64,000 nucleotides of DNA, from the NCBI RefSeq assembly GCF_003143975.1, contig NZ_QFVR01000004.1, forward strand, positions 162,540 to 226,539, read 5' to 3'. The position numbers and the translations under genes are program-made. The notes under the pieces are model-generated. The model was not told the origin of the DNA. It worked only from the letters and a program-made list of their open reading frames with translations, and searched no databases. Position 1 is the stretch's first letter; every line of letters begins with the position of its first letter. The DNA is from Kurthia sibirica (lineage in GTDB: Bacteria > Bacillota > Bacilli > Bacillales_A > Planococcaceae). Positions 19,311-29,220 of the stretch are shown piece after piece.

Positions 19311-21461
19311 ATGACCGAAAAATTATTCGCATTAGACATAGGTACACGTTCTGTAGTCGGTATTATTCTTGAACGACATGAAGACCACTACCATGTCGTG
19401 GATCTTATCTCCAAAGAACATAGCGAGCGTGCCATGGTGGATGGACAAATCCATAATGTCGTGTACGTCGCAAACGTCATTTCTTTTATAAAAACGCAGT
19501 TGGAAGAAAAACATGGACCATTACATAAGGTTTCAATCGCTGCCGCAGGTCGCTCACTAAAAACAGAACAGGCCGCAACGTCGATTAATATTAAAAATCG
19601 TCGCGCATTAACAGAAACAGATATCGACCGTTTAGAATTATCCGCCGTACAAGAAGCACAAGCAAATCTCTTACAACATCAAAAAGACCTCGCAGGTAAT
19701 CATTATTACTGTGTTGGTTACTCCGTACTTTACTATCGCTTAGATGGAGAAGAAATTGGCAGCCTTATTGACCAACAGGGTACAGAAGCATCCATTGAAG
19801 TTATTGCGACATTTTTACCACGTGTTGTCGTAGAATCACTTATTGCCGCTTTAAAGCGTGCTGACCTTGAGATGGATGGCTTAACTTTAGAGCCAATTGC
19901 CGCAATCAATGCACTCATTCCAACGACGATGCGTAGACTAAATATCGCTTTAGTCGATATTGGCGCTGGTACTTCGGATATTGCTATAACGGATAAAAGT
20001 ACGGTCATTGCTTACGGGATGGTCCCGATTGCTGGCGACGAAATAACTGAAGCATTAAGCGATCATTATTTACTCGATTTCCCAGTTGCAGAAACGATTA
20101 AAAAGCAGTTGACGGAAAAAACAAGCGTAACCATTTCAGATATTCTCGGTTTCGATGAAGAAATTGAGTCATTAGAGGTTATTAACATTATAAAGCCGGC
20201 TATTTTAAATTTAGCAACAAAAATAGCCGATGAAATCCGTATACTTAACTCTAATCAGCCACCTAAGGCTGTTATTCTAATTGGTGGCGGTAGTTTGACT
20301 CCAACTATTACAAAGGAGTTAAGTCGCGCTCTAGACCTCACAGAGCAGCGTGTAGCGGTTCGTACAATTGATGCTATTCAAGGTTTAACACGTGAAGCAC
20401 ATGTACCTGCCTCACCTGAACTTGTGACACCAATCGGCATTGCAATTGCTGCACAAAATACACCGATTAAATACATGTCTGTTACTGTCAATGAGCAGAC
20501 AATTCGTTTATTTGAATTAAAGGAAATGGCTGTCACAGATGCTTTACTCGCTGCCAATATTGTCGCTTCCAAACTATATGGCAAACCTGGATTGGCTATG
20601 AGTGTCACGCTGAATAATCGACTACTTCATATTCCTGGTGGCCACGGTAGCCCAACGACCATCCAAGTAAACGGCGTAGAAGCAACGATGAAAACATTAA
20701 TTAAGAACGGTGACCACATCGAGTTAATCGAAGGTTTAGATGGCATTGGTGCCTCTGCAATGGTCAAAGATTTATTGGATGCTGCTACAGAATTGACGGT
20801 GATGGTAAACGATAGCCCCTATACACTTGCTCCTACGATCGCCATAAATGGCATACGAGCAACGCTTGATACTCAACTGAAGGATGGCGACTCGCTTACT
20901 ATTCATCAGGATGATTGTGTCCGAAGTCTTCTTACCCACATCAACCAAGAGGATGTCGCACAACAATGTGAACCATTTATCGTATATGTGAATGATCAAA
21001 AACATGAGAATCCCGCATATTGCTGCCAAATCCAAGTAAATGGTGTACCAAGCTCCCTACACCAAGCTATTGCGAATGGTGACAGCGTGACATGGACGGA
21101 GCGAAAAATCGCAACGATTGCTACGATTGCTCAAGATTTACATATTCCCCTCTTCAATCGCTGTAGTCTTGATTTCCAAGGCGTTGAAGTGATTCTAGAA
21201 GCAGTTGCAGCAAGAGTTTTATGCAATAATAAAGAAATAGCATTAGATGCAACCGTGACAAATGGTGCGAAATTACAATTTATAACGCTTGATTTGACAC
21301 AATGGACATATCAAGATGTTTTTAAATATACAACTTGGCAACTTCCTGAGAATTTTAAAGGGACATTTGAATTGCTCAGAAATGGTGAAAAAGCACAATT
21401 TGATACCGTTATTTTTGGCGGAGATCAATTAGCTATCCGATTAATTCCTACGACCATATAA
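19311..21461 (+). CDS. FtsA/actin-like ATPase with C-terminal repeat extension
   Basis: 716 residues, about 300 more than FtsA. The N-terminal 390 or so residues are actin-fold: phosphate loop LFALDIGTRSVVGIIL, ALVDIGAGTSDIAIT, and the adenosine motif VILIGGGSLTP. From about 430 on, a segment of roughly 60 residues repeats, each ending in a beta-grasp-like pattern (IQVNGVEA...NGDHIEL at about 451; IAINGIRA...DGDSLTI at about 510; IQVNGVPS...NGDSVTW at about 573; a degenerate fourth near 635). No C-terminal membrane-targeting amphipathic helix of the FtsA kind is visible. The ribosome site is TGGAGG. Related long FtsA-like proteins are annotated in other Bacillales; their function is unknown. 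Confidence 0.85.
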   Translation: MTEKLFALDIGTRSVVGIILERHEDHYHVVDLISKEHSERAMVDGQIHNVVYVANVISFIKTQLEEKHGPLHKVSIAAAGRSLKTEQAATSINIKNRRALTETDIDRLELSAVQEAQANLLQHQKDLAGNHYYCVGYSVLYYRLDGEEIGSLIDQQGTEASIEVIATFLPRVVVESLIAALKRADLEMDGLTLEPIAAINALIPTTMRRLNIALVDIGAGTSDIAITDKSTVIAYGMVPIAGDEITEALSDHYLLDFPVAETIKKQLTEKTSVTISDILGFDEEIESLEVINIIKPAILNLATKIADEIRILNSNQPPKAVILIGGGSLTPTITKELSRALDLTEQRVAVRTIDAIQGLTREAHVPASPELVTPIGIAIAAQNTPIKYMSVTVNEQTIRLFELKEMAVTDALLAANIVASKLYGKPGLAMSVTLNNRLLHIPGGHGSPTTIQVNGVEATMKTLIKNGDHIELIEGLDGIGASAMVKDLLDAATELTVMVNDSPYTLAPTIAINGIRATLDTQLKDGDSLTIHQDDCVRSLLTHINQEDVAQQCEPFIVYVNDQKHENPAYCCQIQVNGVPSSLHQAIANGDSVTWTERKIATIATIAQDLHIPLFNRCSLDFQGVEVILEAVAARVLCNNKEIALDATVTNGAKLQFITLDLTQWTYQDVFKYTTWQLPENFKGTFELLRNGEKAQFDTVIFGGDQLAIRLIPTTI

Positions 21462-21504
21462 AAAATGCGCGAGCTGTTTTTTCAAACAACTCGCGCATTT
21501 TTAT
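21461..21504. terminator. bidirectional terminator between the ftsA-like gene and ytxH
   Basis: AAAAATGCGCGAG-TGTT and AACA-CTCGCGCATTTTT form a strong symmetrical hairpin between convergent genes. Confidence 0.92.
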
Positions 21505-21510
21505 CTACTA

Positions 21511-22059
21511 TTAGCCATGATGATTTTTTGTTTCATCTGATGTTACATCGGCAACTGTTTTGTCAATTGTATCCATATAGTCTAGTGGTTCTTCCCCTTC
21601 ATATGAAGCGGTACCATCATCTAATGGTGCTGTTTTATTATTTTTTAATGATTTTACTTTATCAACAACTGGTCCAGCTTGTTCTTGTACTTTTTTTGAT
21701 AATTTTGCTGATTTTTCGATAGCTTGCGTTGCAAGTTCAGCACTTTTTTCTCTTAATACTTCTGCTTTACCCTTAGCTTGAGAAGTAAGATCAGAACTTT
21801 TCTCTTTGAAGTTAGCCGCTTGTACGACTACATCATTGCGAAGGTCTTTTCCTGCTTTTGGTGCTAAAAACAAGGCTGCAGCTGCGCCTACAATACCGCC
21901 TACTAATGCACCAATAACAAAATCTTTGCCGTTTAGTGACGATTGATCTGCATATAATGACTCTTGACGCGTCGGATATGTTTCTGGTAAATATTGCAAT
22001 TCTCTATCATAAGTAAGTTGTTCTCGTACATCATTATAGTTTGGTTTTGATTCTGTCAT
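21511..22059 (-). CDS. ytxH: YtxH-family general stress protein
   Basis: 182 residues. Near 45-70 it has a Gly/Ala-rich hydrophobic segment (VIGALVGGIVGAAAALFLAPKAGKDLR) diagnostic of YtxH proteins, followed by a long Lys/Glu/Ala-rich coiled-coil region and an acidic tail. Molecular function is unknown; in B. subtilis the ytxGHJ operon is induced by stress through sigma-B. Here it follows ytxG by 34 bases, but ytxJ is absent downstream. Confidence 0.88.
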   Translation of the reverse strand: MTESKPNYNDVREQLTYDRELQYLPETYPTRQESLYADQSSLNGKDFVIGALVGGIVGAAAALFLAPKAGKDLRNDVVVQAANFKEKSSDLTSQAKGKAEVLREKSAELATQAIEKSAKLSKKVQEQAGPVVDKVKSLKNNKTAPLDDGTASYEGEEPLDYMDTIDKTVADVTSDETKNHHG

Positions 22060-22093
22060 TAAAATACCCCCATTAATAGAATTGTTATTTTGC

Positions 22094-22504
22094 TTATTTT
22101 TTAGCTTTTACTTTATTACGAATTCCGACTAATGCAGAACCCCATTGCACAACATTGGCGATTTGATCACTATTGCGCCCAACATTATTTTGAATAGATG
22201 ATGTTACGGATTGTACGCTGCTATTCAAACCACTCACAGAATCACCAAAGCCTTTAACAGCACCTACAAGTGAATTTAATTGTTGTGATTTATGTTGAAT
22301 ATCTTCGGCAAGTACATTTGTTTTTTCTAAAAGGCTCGTCGTCTCAGAAGTAATACCTTTCATCTGACCTTCAATACCTTCCATTGTTTTGGCTACATTA
22401 TTTAATGTCGTTTTAACTGAACCAAGCGTCATTGCAAGACTGACACAGAGAACTAATACCGCTATTGCAAAAATAAGTGCGGCAATATAAAGAATAACAA
22501 TCAT
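22094..22504 (-). CDS. ytxG: YtxG, DUF948 membrane-anchored stress protein
   Basis: 136 residues from the ATG at 22504, preceded by GGAGGG; an upstream extension lacks a ribosome site. One N-terminal membrane helix (MIVILYIAALIFAIAVLVLCVSL) and a helical region with regular Leu/Val spacing up to a Lys-rich end (RNKVKAKK), the usual DUF948 layout. First gene of the ytxGH unit, behind a sigma-B-like promoter. Confidence 0.88.
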   Translation of the reverse strand: MIVILYIAALIFAIAVLVLCVSLAMTLGSVKTTLNNVAKTMEGIEGQMKGITSETTSLLEKTNVLAEDIQHKSQQLNSLVGAVKGFGDSVSGLNSSVQSVTSSIQNNVGRNSDQIANVVQWGSALVGIRNKVKAKK

Positions 22505-22536
22505 GTTTTTCCCTCCTACATGTGTATTACTACCAA

Positions 22537-22562
22537 ATTCCACAATTCATGATATTTTAAAC
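22537..22562 (-). promoter_or_regulatory. candidate sigma-B promoter of ytxGH
   Basis: On the minus strand GTTTAA (22557-22562), 14 bases, TGGAAT (22537-22542), close to the sigma-B pattern GTTTAA-N13-15-GGGWAW with one mismatch in the -10. It lies 33 bases before the ytxG start. ytxGHJ of B. subtilis is a known sigma-B target. Confidence 0.5.
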
Positions 22563-22905
22563 ATTGTGTTATTTACTATATTCTACTATTTATCGTAAAT
22601 ACCTTCCAATAAAAACACTATGTCACGAGAACTTTAATTTTTTATGTCTTTTTCAGTTCTACATCACATAGCGAAGTGCGCGATTGGGTTATTGCAAATC
22701 ACATCACTTTTATTTTTTGTTACTCGCTATTCAATAGCCGCTTCGCACGACAAGAATCAGACCATCTAAAATGAAAGCTATTCAAACTCTCTGCCTTGCT
22801 CCTTTTCCAGCGTATAACTTGTTGGGATCAAGCAAATATACCACTATAGTTGAAAATTCTCGGCCAATAGATAAAATCCTTTGTCAAAGTATAGTTTGCC
22901 GACTC
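22563..22905. other. intergenic stretch without a recognisable gene
   Basis: Nothing beyond upstream regulatory sequence of ytxGH is visible; open frames here are short and lack ribosome sites. Confidence 0.5.
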
Positions 22906-22907
22906 TT

Positions 22908-22951
22908 TAAAAAATGGTCTACAATTCTTATCATAAGAATCGTAGACCATT
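22908..22951 (-). terminator. murC terminator
   Basis: AAATGGTCTAC-ATTCTT and AAGAAT-GTAGACCATTT form a long stem directly after the murC stop; the minus strand runs into T-rich sequence. Confidence 0.85.
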
Positions 22952-22961
22952 TGGGTTGTCA

Positions 22962-24278
22962 TTAAATAACTTCTTTTGTTGGTGCAATAACTTTTTCAAA
23001 AGCAGCTTGGAATTTATTAATATCTCCAGCACCCATGAATAAGAATACTGCGTCTTTATGTTGCGTTAATTTTTCAATGTCTGCCACTTGTAAGACATCG
23101 CTATTTGGAATTAAGGCTACAAGATCATGAATTGTTAATTCACCTTTATTTTCACGTGCAGAACCAAAAATATCACAAAGATAAACTTGATCTGCTTCGT
23201 TTAAACTAGAAGCAAAGTTTTCTAAAAAGGCTTTTGTACGAGAGAATGTATGCGGTTGGAAAACAGCAACTAATTCTTTTTCAGGATATTTTTGACGAGC
23301 CGACTGAATTGTCGCAGCAATTTCAGTTGGGTGATGTGCATAATCATCGATTAGAATACGATCACCAATGACTGTTTCAGTGAAACGTCTTTTCACACCG
23401 TCATATGATTTTAATTGTTCTTGAATTAATTTAGCAGGAATTCCTTCATATTCACATAGTGAAATGACAGCCAATGTATTTAATACATTATGGTCACCAA
23501 AAAGTGGAATATGGAATTGATTATAAAATTCATTACGCACAAAAACATCAAATGTAGTACCCGTTGTATCTTTTACAAGATTGCGTGCTTCGAAATCATT
23601 TTCAGAACCGAAACCATAATAAACTACTGGTACATTCGCTTGAATACGTTGTAAATTTTCATCATCACCACAAGCAATAATTGCTTTTTTAACTTGCAAT
23701 GCCATCGATTGGAAAGCGCTGAATACATCATCAATATCTGTGAAGTAATCCGGGTGATCGAAATCAATATTTAGCATAACGGCATAGTCTGGGTGATACG
23801 ATAAAAAATGGCGTCGGTATTCACAAGCTTCCATAACAAAGTTCTTAGCTTCTTCTGTACCGCTTCCTGTACCATCACCGATTAAATAGGATGTTGGTTC
23901 GTTGCCACTTAAAACATGTGCCATCAAGCCCGTTGTTGATGTTTTACCGTGAGCACCAGTAATGGCTACCGATGTATATTTTTCTAAATATTCGCCGAGG
24001 AATTTATGATAGCGTATAACTTCTACGCCCATTTCTTTTGCACGAACGATTTCCGGATGTTCGTCCGGGAATGCGTTTCCTGCAATAACGACCATACCCT
24101 CTTGAATATTATTTTCATCAAATGGAAGTACTTTAATGCCTCTGTCATGAAGTGGCGCTTCAGTAAAGAAATATTTTTCAATATCCGAACCTTGCACTTT
24201 TTCTCCTGAGTCAAAAAGTATTTGAGCAAGCGAGCTCATTCCTGAGCCTTTAATTCCTGTGAAATGATAAAATGTCAT
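22962..24278 (-). CDS. murC: UDP-N-acetylmuramate-L-alanine ligase
   Basis: Adds L-Ala to UDP-MurNAc, the first amino acid of the peptidoglycan stem. 438 residues. N-terminal Rossmann domain with [21 protein letters not shown] loop [13 protein letters not shown] at about 105, central motif IDFDHPDYF, and C-terminal [14 protein letters not shown]. The ribosome site is AGGAGG. Gene order sftA-murC-ytxGH is that of Bacillus. Confidence 0.97.
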   Translation of the reverse strand: MTFYHFTGIKGSGMSSLAQILFDSGEKVQGSDIEKYFFTEAPLHDRGIKVLPFDENNIQEGMVVIAGNAFPDEHPEIVRAKEMGVEVIRYHKFLGEYLEKYTSVAITGAHGKTSTTGLMAHVLSGNEPTSYLIGDGTGSGTEEAKNFVMEACEYRRHFLSYHPDYAVMLNIDFDHPDYFTDIDDVFSAFQSMALQVKKAIIACGDDENLQRIQANVPVVYYGFGSENDFEARNLVKDTTGTTFDVFVRNEFYNQFHIPLFGDHNVLNTLAVISLCEYEGIPAKLIQEQLKSYDGVKRRFTETVIGDRILIDDYAHHPTEIAATIQSARQKYPEKELVAVFQPHTFSRTKAFLENFASSLNEADQVYLCDIFGSARENKGELTIHDLVALIPNSDVLQVADIEKLTQHKDAVFLFMGAGDINKFQAAFEKVIAPTKEVI

Positions 24279-24535
24279 GTTGAAACCTCCTGGGAATGCC
24301 TTTGAAATTCATTCTTTTTTCATAAAGATCTGTGATTCCCTAATTCAAATTCAAGTTTTTTTAAAGTTCATTTAAAGTAAATTTAATCGATCTATTATGC
24401 TATAAATAAATGGTAAAATCAAAACATCTAATATTATAGCACGAAACAATTGTTTTCAAAAACTTCCATCATTTTTAATTCATTCTACCTACCATTGTTA
24501 GCTAAAATTGTTAATTTAAAAGGATAATTGTATGG

Positions 24536-27500
24536 TTAACTAAAAATTTCATCCGCCTTTTGGGGTGTTAAAAAAACATCCCGCGACTTTGTTCCACGCG
24601 CCTCAGATATAAAACCTTGCTTGTCCATCATCTCAACCAATCTTGCTGCTCGATTATAGCCGATGCGATATTTACGTTGCAGAGAGGAAATTGATACTGA
24701 TTCTTCCTCTGCAATAAAGCGGCATGCTTCTTCAAACAGTTCATCCTGTTCTTCTTGCTGCTCAACTTTATGTACTAATTCCTCTGGTTCAAATGAATAA
24801 TTTGGTTTGCCTAATGTACGGATATAGGAAGTAATATCTTCTATTTCTTCATCCGTTACAAATGTACCTTGCAAGCGAACTGCTCCAGATTGACCATTTC
24901 CAAGATACAGCATGTCGCCCTTACCTAACAAACGCTCCGCCCCTTGCGTATCAAGAATTGTGCGTGAATCAATTTGAGATGATACTGAAAATGCGATACG
25001 TGTTGGGATATTCGATTTGATTAGACCCGTGATCACATCTACTGACGGTCTTTGTGTTGCTAAAACCAAATGTATGCCGCATGCACGTGCTTTTTGAGCG
25101 ATGCGGCAAATCGACTCTTCCACATCAGCAGGAGCCATCATCATTAAATCGGCTAACTCATCAATGACAATAACTAAAAATGGCATTTTTAATGAAAAGC
25201 GACGTTGTTCTTCTACAATCTCATTGTAGCGTTTTATATGCCTTACTTTCATATGATGGAATAACTGATAACGTCTTTCCATTTCTTCTACTGCCCATTT
25301 CAATGCAGCTGTTGCCGCTTTTACATCTGTAATAACGGGACTTACAAGATGTGGTAATTCATCATAGACAGCTAATTCAACCATTTTAGGATCAATTAAC
25401 AAGAGTTTTACATCTTGTGGACTTGCTTTCATTAACAAACTTACTAAAATTGAATTAATACATACCGATTTTCCTGATCCCGTCGATCCGGCAATCAAAC
25501 CATGTGGCATGGCACTCAAATCAAATGTTACTGGTTTTCCTGTCAAATCTAAGCCAAGTGCTACTTCAAGCGGTGATGTGGCATCTTTAAAGTCAGCTGT
25601 ACCCAAAATTTCAGAGATGCGCACAGGTCTTGCTTTAGCATTTGGAATTTCAATGCCAATAGAACGTTTACCAGGAATTGGTGCTTCAATTCGAATATCT
25701 CGCGCAGCTAGAGCCAATTTTAAATTATCTGATAAATTTTTGATTTTACTAATTTTCACACCATGACCCACTCGTATTTCAAATTGTGTCACTGTCGGAC
25801 CTTGCATAATATGAATGATTTCAGCTTCCACATTAAATTCACTTAACACTTCTACGAGTAATTGCCCTTGAGATTCCATCCATTCATAATCCTCTGTTTG
25901 TGCTACAGGTTCACGTAATAATGTCATCGCTTCTGCATAAGATTGCCAGTGAACTGGTTCCTCTTCAACTTCTACGATTGGAGCAAGTTCTGTTTCTACG
26001 ATTTGAATAGTTACGTTGCTTTTTTCTTCAATAACGCGTTCTTCACTTGCGTTATGGTGATCGTCCATTGGCTGTTCTTCAACAAGTTCACCAAAACAAG
26101 TCGCTAGGTTTTCGGTGGGTGACACCTCATCTTGCGCAGCTTCCTCATCTATTTTTGAAACTGGTGTAATTGCTACTGGTTTATACGCTGTCATTACTTT
26201 TAATGGATTCTTTTTCCAACCAGGAAATGAAGCATGATTAGGTGCTGTTTTTTCTGTTGCAGCTACTGGATTCAATTTTTCTTTATCCGATTTCAACATC
26301 ACAACATTAATAGGCGTTTTACTAATCCGTTTATCGACTACTGATACCACAGCTTCTGTTAGTCCTTCAACTTCTACTGTTCCTTCAGCTTCTGTTAATT
26401 CTTCAACTTCTACTGACGCCACAACTTCTGCTGGCTTTTCAACTTCTACTGACACCATAGCTTCTGCTGGCTTTTCAATTTCTACTGATCCTTCAGCTTC
26501 TGTTGGTTCTTCAATCTCAAATGACTCCACAACTTCTGCTGGCTTTTCAATTTCTACTGACACCATAGCTTCTGTTGGCTCTTCAATTTCTACTGACGCT
26601 ACAACTTCTGCTGGCTTTTCAATTTCTACTGATCCTTCAGCTTCTGTTGGTTCTTCAATCTCTACTGTTCCTTCAGCTTCTGTTAATTCTTCAACTTCTG
26701 CTGGCTTTGCAACTTCTACTGACACCATAGCCTCTGTTGGCTCTTCAACTTCTACTGACACCATAGCTTCTGCTGCTGCGATTACTTCTATTTTCCGTAC
26801 TGCCTCTGCCAGTTCAACTGAATGACCGTGATCTTGAATATGTTGTTGATGCGCTTCTTTTGTAGCTTTTAAATGTTCCTCGCGCTCTAGACGTTCCTGA
26901 ACGAGTTGATCAGCAATTGTTCCCGTTCTTCGGATTCTTTCTTTTTCAACTTTTTCTTCAATTAATTGATTGAAAACGGATTGCTTCGGCGGTTTTTGAA
27001 AACCAAAGACCGGTGAGGGAACATCCGTTGGAACAAATTTTTTCTTTTGTACGACTTCTTCTTTACTCGTCGTCGAAATTTCTTGTGCTCGTCGTTTTTG
27101 TTCTTCAAAATTAGGTGCCTTATTTTTGGATTGTGGCATTATTTTTGGACTTGTAGATATATCGGATCGGTTATTTTTATTGGTTACCTGCGTACGCGGT
27201 CTAGCTACGGCTTTAGTTGCAAAAGGATTATAATTTGCACGATCTACTTTTTGAACAATCGCCCTTACACCAGGAGAAGGTTCACCAAACGGCTTATAAT
27301 TATCTTTTGTTGACGTTACAGTTGTGCGCCTACTAGCGATAGGTCCCGTATAATCTCCAAGCGTTTCTTCCTCTTTTACTGATGGCTGTTCATATTGTTT
27401 GGCAACAGGTTCTTCATCATAATCATCGACAAGTGGAAATTTAAACGTTTTTTTGTTCTCTTCTTCATACTCATCTTCATAATATTGCTCATGATCAGTG

Positions 27501-27586
27501 TACTTTATATCATCATATTGTTCATACTCGTTATCAGTTTGATCTTCTGGATTTTTTTTATTAAATAATTGTTTGAACCAACTCAT
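24536..27586 (-). CDS. sftA: FtsK/SpoIIIE-type DNA translocase SftA with repeat-expanded linker
   Basis: Soluble hexameric DNA pump that clears chromosome DNA from the division septum. 1016 residues. No N-terminal membrane domain; it begins MSWFKQLFNKKN with an acidic linker, as in B. subtilis SftA (YtpT). The motor has Walker A GSTGSGKS at about 700, Walker B LVIVIDELADLM and the conserved QRPSVDVITGLIK. A gamma winged-helix domain (SISSLQRKYRIGYNRAARLVEMM) ends the protein. Residues about 270-417 are a tandem 12-residue repeat that may explain the above-usual length. Confidence 0.95.
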   Translation of the reverse strand: MSWFKQLFNKKNPEDQTDNEYEQYDDIKYTDHEQYYEDEYEEENKKTFKFPLVDDYDEEPVAKQYEQPSVKEEETLGDYTGPIASRRTTVTSTKDNYKPFGEPSPGVRAIVQKVDRANYNPFATKAVARPRTQVTNKNNRSDISTSPKIMPQSKNKAPNFEEQKRRAQEISTTSKEEVVQKKKFVPTDVPSPVFGFQKPPKQSVFNQLIEEKVEKERIRRTGTIADQLVQERLEREEHLKATKEAHQQHIQDHGHSVELAEAVRKIEVIAAAEAMVSVEVEEPTEAMVSVEVAKPAEVEELTEAEGTVEIEEPTEAEGSVEIEKPAEVVASVEIEEPTEAMVSVEIEKPAEVVESFEIEEPTEAEGSVEIEKPAEAMVSVEVEKPAEVVASVEVEELTEAEGTVEVEGLTEAVVSVVDKRISKTPINVVMLKSDKEKLNPVAATEKTAPNHASFPGWKKNPLKVMTAYKPVAITPVSKIDEEAAQDEVSPTENLATCFGELVEEQPMDDHHNASEERVIEEKSNVTIQIVETELAPIVEVEEEPVHWQSYAEAMTLLREPVAQTEDYEWMESQGQLLVEVLSEFNVEAEIIHIMQGPTVTQFEIRVGHGVKISKIKNLSDNLKLALAARDIRIEAPIPGKRSIGIEIPNAKARPVRISEILGTADFKDATSPLEVALGLDLTGKPVTFDLSAMPHGLIAGSTGSGKSVCINSILVSLLMKASPQDVKLLLIDPKMVELAVYDELPHLVSPVITDVKAATAALKWAVEEMERRYQLFHHMKVRHIKRYNEIVEEQRRFSLKMPFLVIVIDELADLMMMAPADVEESICRIAQKARACGIHLVLATQRPSVDVITGLIKSNIPTRIAFSVSSQIDSRTILDTQGAERLLGKGDMLYLGNGQSGAVRLQGTFVTDEEIEDITSYIRTLGKPNYSFEPEELVHKVEQQEEQDELFEEACRFIAEEESVSISSLQRKYRIGYNRAARLVEMMDKQGFISEARGTKSRDVFLTPQKADEIFS
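26335..26790 (-). repeat. tandem 36-bp repeat inside sftA
   Basis: About twelve units of the 12-residue pattern E-A/V-x-x-S-V-E-V/I-E-x-P-T/A, one truncated (EVEELT). Units differ by substitutions and segments of two or three units recur, as expected of expansion by slippage or unequal crossover. Confidence 0.9.
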
Positions 27587-27730
27587 GTTTTATCACTCAT
27601 TTCTAAATCATTGCCTTTATTTTATCAGTTACCTTCCCTATGGTGCAATGGCTAGCAAAGGTTTCTACAGGGAAAAGAAGCGATAATTTTATTATTTCCC
27701 TAATTGTACTAAATATAGTCCTAAATTACA

Positions 27731-27772
27731 TAAAAAATGCCGGCTAGGTTATATAACCTAGCCGGCATTTGG
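27731..27772 (-). terminator. terminator of the ytpP-ytpQ-ytpR operon
   Basis: AATGCCGGCTAGGTTA and TAACCTAGCCGGCATT form a perfect stem with a two-base centre; the minus strand continues TTTTTTAT. Confidence 0.92.
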
Positions 27773-27777
27773 TTGGA

Positions 27778-28392
27778 CTATGCTTTAAATGCTTCACCAA
27801 TAACTGCTGAATCATCTAAAACCATAATTCCTTTTACTTGTGGTGCATTTGGAATTTCTAATTCACGGGCAGAACATAACATACCAAAAGAATCTACACC
27901 ACGTAATGCGGATTCTTTAATCACCATACCTGAAGGCATCACAGCGCCAATTTTAGCTACAACAACTTTTTGGCCCTGCGCTACATTTGGTGCTCCACAA
28001 ACAATTTGTAGTGGCGTTTCTGTGCCAACATCAATTGTCGTAATATGTAGCTTATCAGCATTTGGGTGATCCGCTAATTCTGTTACATAACCAACAACGA
28101 ATTTAGGTGAAAAATCGACATGTAAATCGACTACTGCTCCTGACTGCTCTAATGCTTTTTCAAGCTGTTCAACGAAGTCCTTTGTAATCTCAACATTACC
28201 AACAATACCATCAAGATTAATATAGTTACTCGCATTAAAAAGGTTGATTCCTTTAATTTCTGAAGTAGATAATTCTTTCAATAATACGACATCGCCATGT
28301 CTTTCTAAATCTGTTTGTACAATTTTTTCTGATGATAATTCGATTAATAGAACATCGCCTACTACATGTTCTTTGTTATAAGATACGATCAT
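27778..28392 (-). CDS. ytpR: YtpR, tRNA-binding domain protein
   Basis: 204 residues. The C-terminal half is an EMAP/Arc1p-like OB-fold tRNA-binding domain homologous to the N-terminal part of PheRS beta: VVGYVTELADHPNADKLHITTIDVG, LQIVCGAPNVAQGQKVVVAKIGAVMPSG and SFGMLCSARELEI. The N-terminal half is a YtpR-specific region. Last gene of a likely operon with ytpQ (3 bases upstream) and ytpP. Its RNA ligand is not established. Confidence 0.93.
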   Translation of the reverse strand: MIVSYNKEHVVGDVLLIELSSEKIVQTDLERHGDVVLLKELSTSEIKGINLFNASNYINLDGIVGNVEITKDFVEQLEKALEQSGAVVDLHVDFSPKFVVGYVTELADHPNADKLHITTIDVGTETPLQIVCGAPNVAQGQKVVVAKIGAVMPSGMVIKESALRGVDSFGMLCSARELEIPNAPQVKGIMVLDDSAVIGEAFKA

Positions 28393-28395
28393 TTG

Positions 28396-29205
28396 TTATT
28401 GTTGCTCCTTTTTCGCTTTGTTTTTAGCCATGATGAAAATCGGCTCAAGTTTGTTGTCTTCATAAATAAACGATAGTGACGTTACAGGGACAGCGCCGAC
28501 TGTAAAGAAATGCATCGTCATTTGTGCAAGTATATCATAGCCTTCTTTATTTCTAATATCTCCGATAATTAAAACATCTTGATGTGGAACAGAAACTGTC
28601 ATCTCACCTTGCACTTTATCTGCCATTTCTTTTAAAAATGACTCATTTAATATACGACTAGCATCGTAACCATCATTTTCATTAAGAAAATAAAAAATAT
28701 TGCCAGCCACTTCATCCTTTTTAACATTTGTCGGTAAAGAACGCACTTGGAATCGAGCTGCCTCTTTTACTTGCTGTTTCGTTAGATTAAGTGGTGCAAG
28801 CATCGACTCGTCTATTAAACGGTATGTTCTGCCAAGATCAAGCGCATAATAAATAGCTGTTTCAGCCGTATGTTGATCAATTAAAAATTTATGACCATCC
28901 TGCGATTTTTTAGCGAAAGAGCCAGAACGAATGGCCGGGTAAATTTTTACACCACCACTAAACCCTTCCGTCTGTTCCTTACGCATTGCTTCGAATGTCT
29001 CGCGAATAATATAAACAACTTCATCAATTGCTTGTTCTTTGCGCTCATCATACTTTGATAAAACGTCACCAAGCAATAAGTCCATTCCTTTATTTAGCTC
29101 GCGGTGTTCAATTCTTAATTTATTGGTTTTTGGATCCAATTTGAATTCATACAGTTCTTCATTCAACTTTTCTTTGAGAACTGTAATTAGTTCCTGTGCT
29201 TTCAT
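28396..29205 (-). CDS. ytpQ: YtpQ, DUF1444 family protein
   Basis: 269 residues, cytosolic, no membrane segment. Family hallmarks are IYPAIRSGSFAKKSQDGHKFLIDQHTAET and DEVAGNIFYFLNENDGYDASRILN. Function unknown. The ribosome site is GAGGTGATC. The gene sits between ytpP and ytpR with very small gaps, so co-expression is likely. Confidence 0.9.
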   Translation of the reverse strand: MKAQELITVLKEKLNEELYEFKLDPKTNKLRIEHRELNKGMDLLLGDVLSKYDERKEQAIDEVVYIIRETFEAMRKEQTEGFSGGVKIYPAIRSGSFAKKSQDGHKFLIDQHTAETAIYYALDLGRTYRLIDESMLAPLNLTKQQVKEAARFQVRSLPTNVKKDEVAGNIFYFLNENDGYDASRILNESFLKEMADKVQGEMTVSVPHQDVLIIGDIRNKEGYDILAQMTMHFFTVGAVPVTSLSFIYEDNKLEPIFIMAKNKAKKEQQ

Positions 29206-29220
29206 ACGATCACCTCTTTA

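Noticed and set aside
22620..22770. GCGAAGTGCG ... CGCTTCGCAC looked like long-range inverted arms
   Set aside because: Aligned carefully, only about six bases pair; not a convincing structure.
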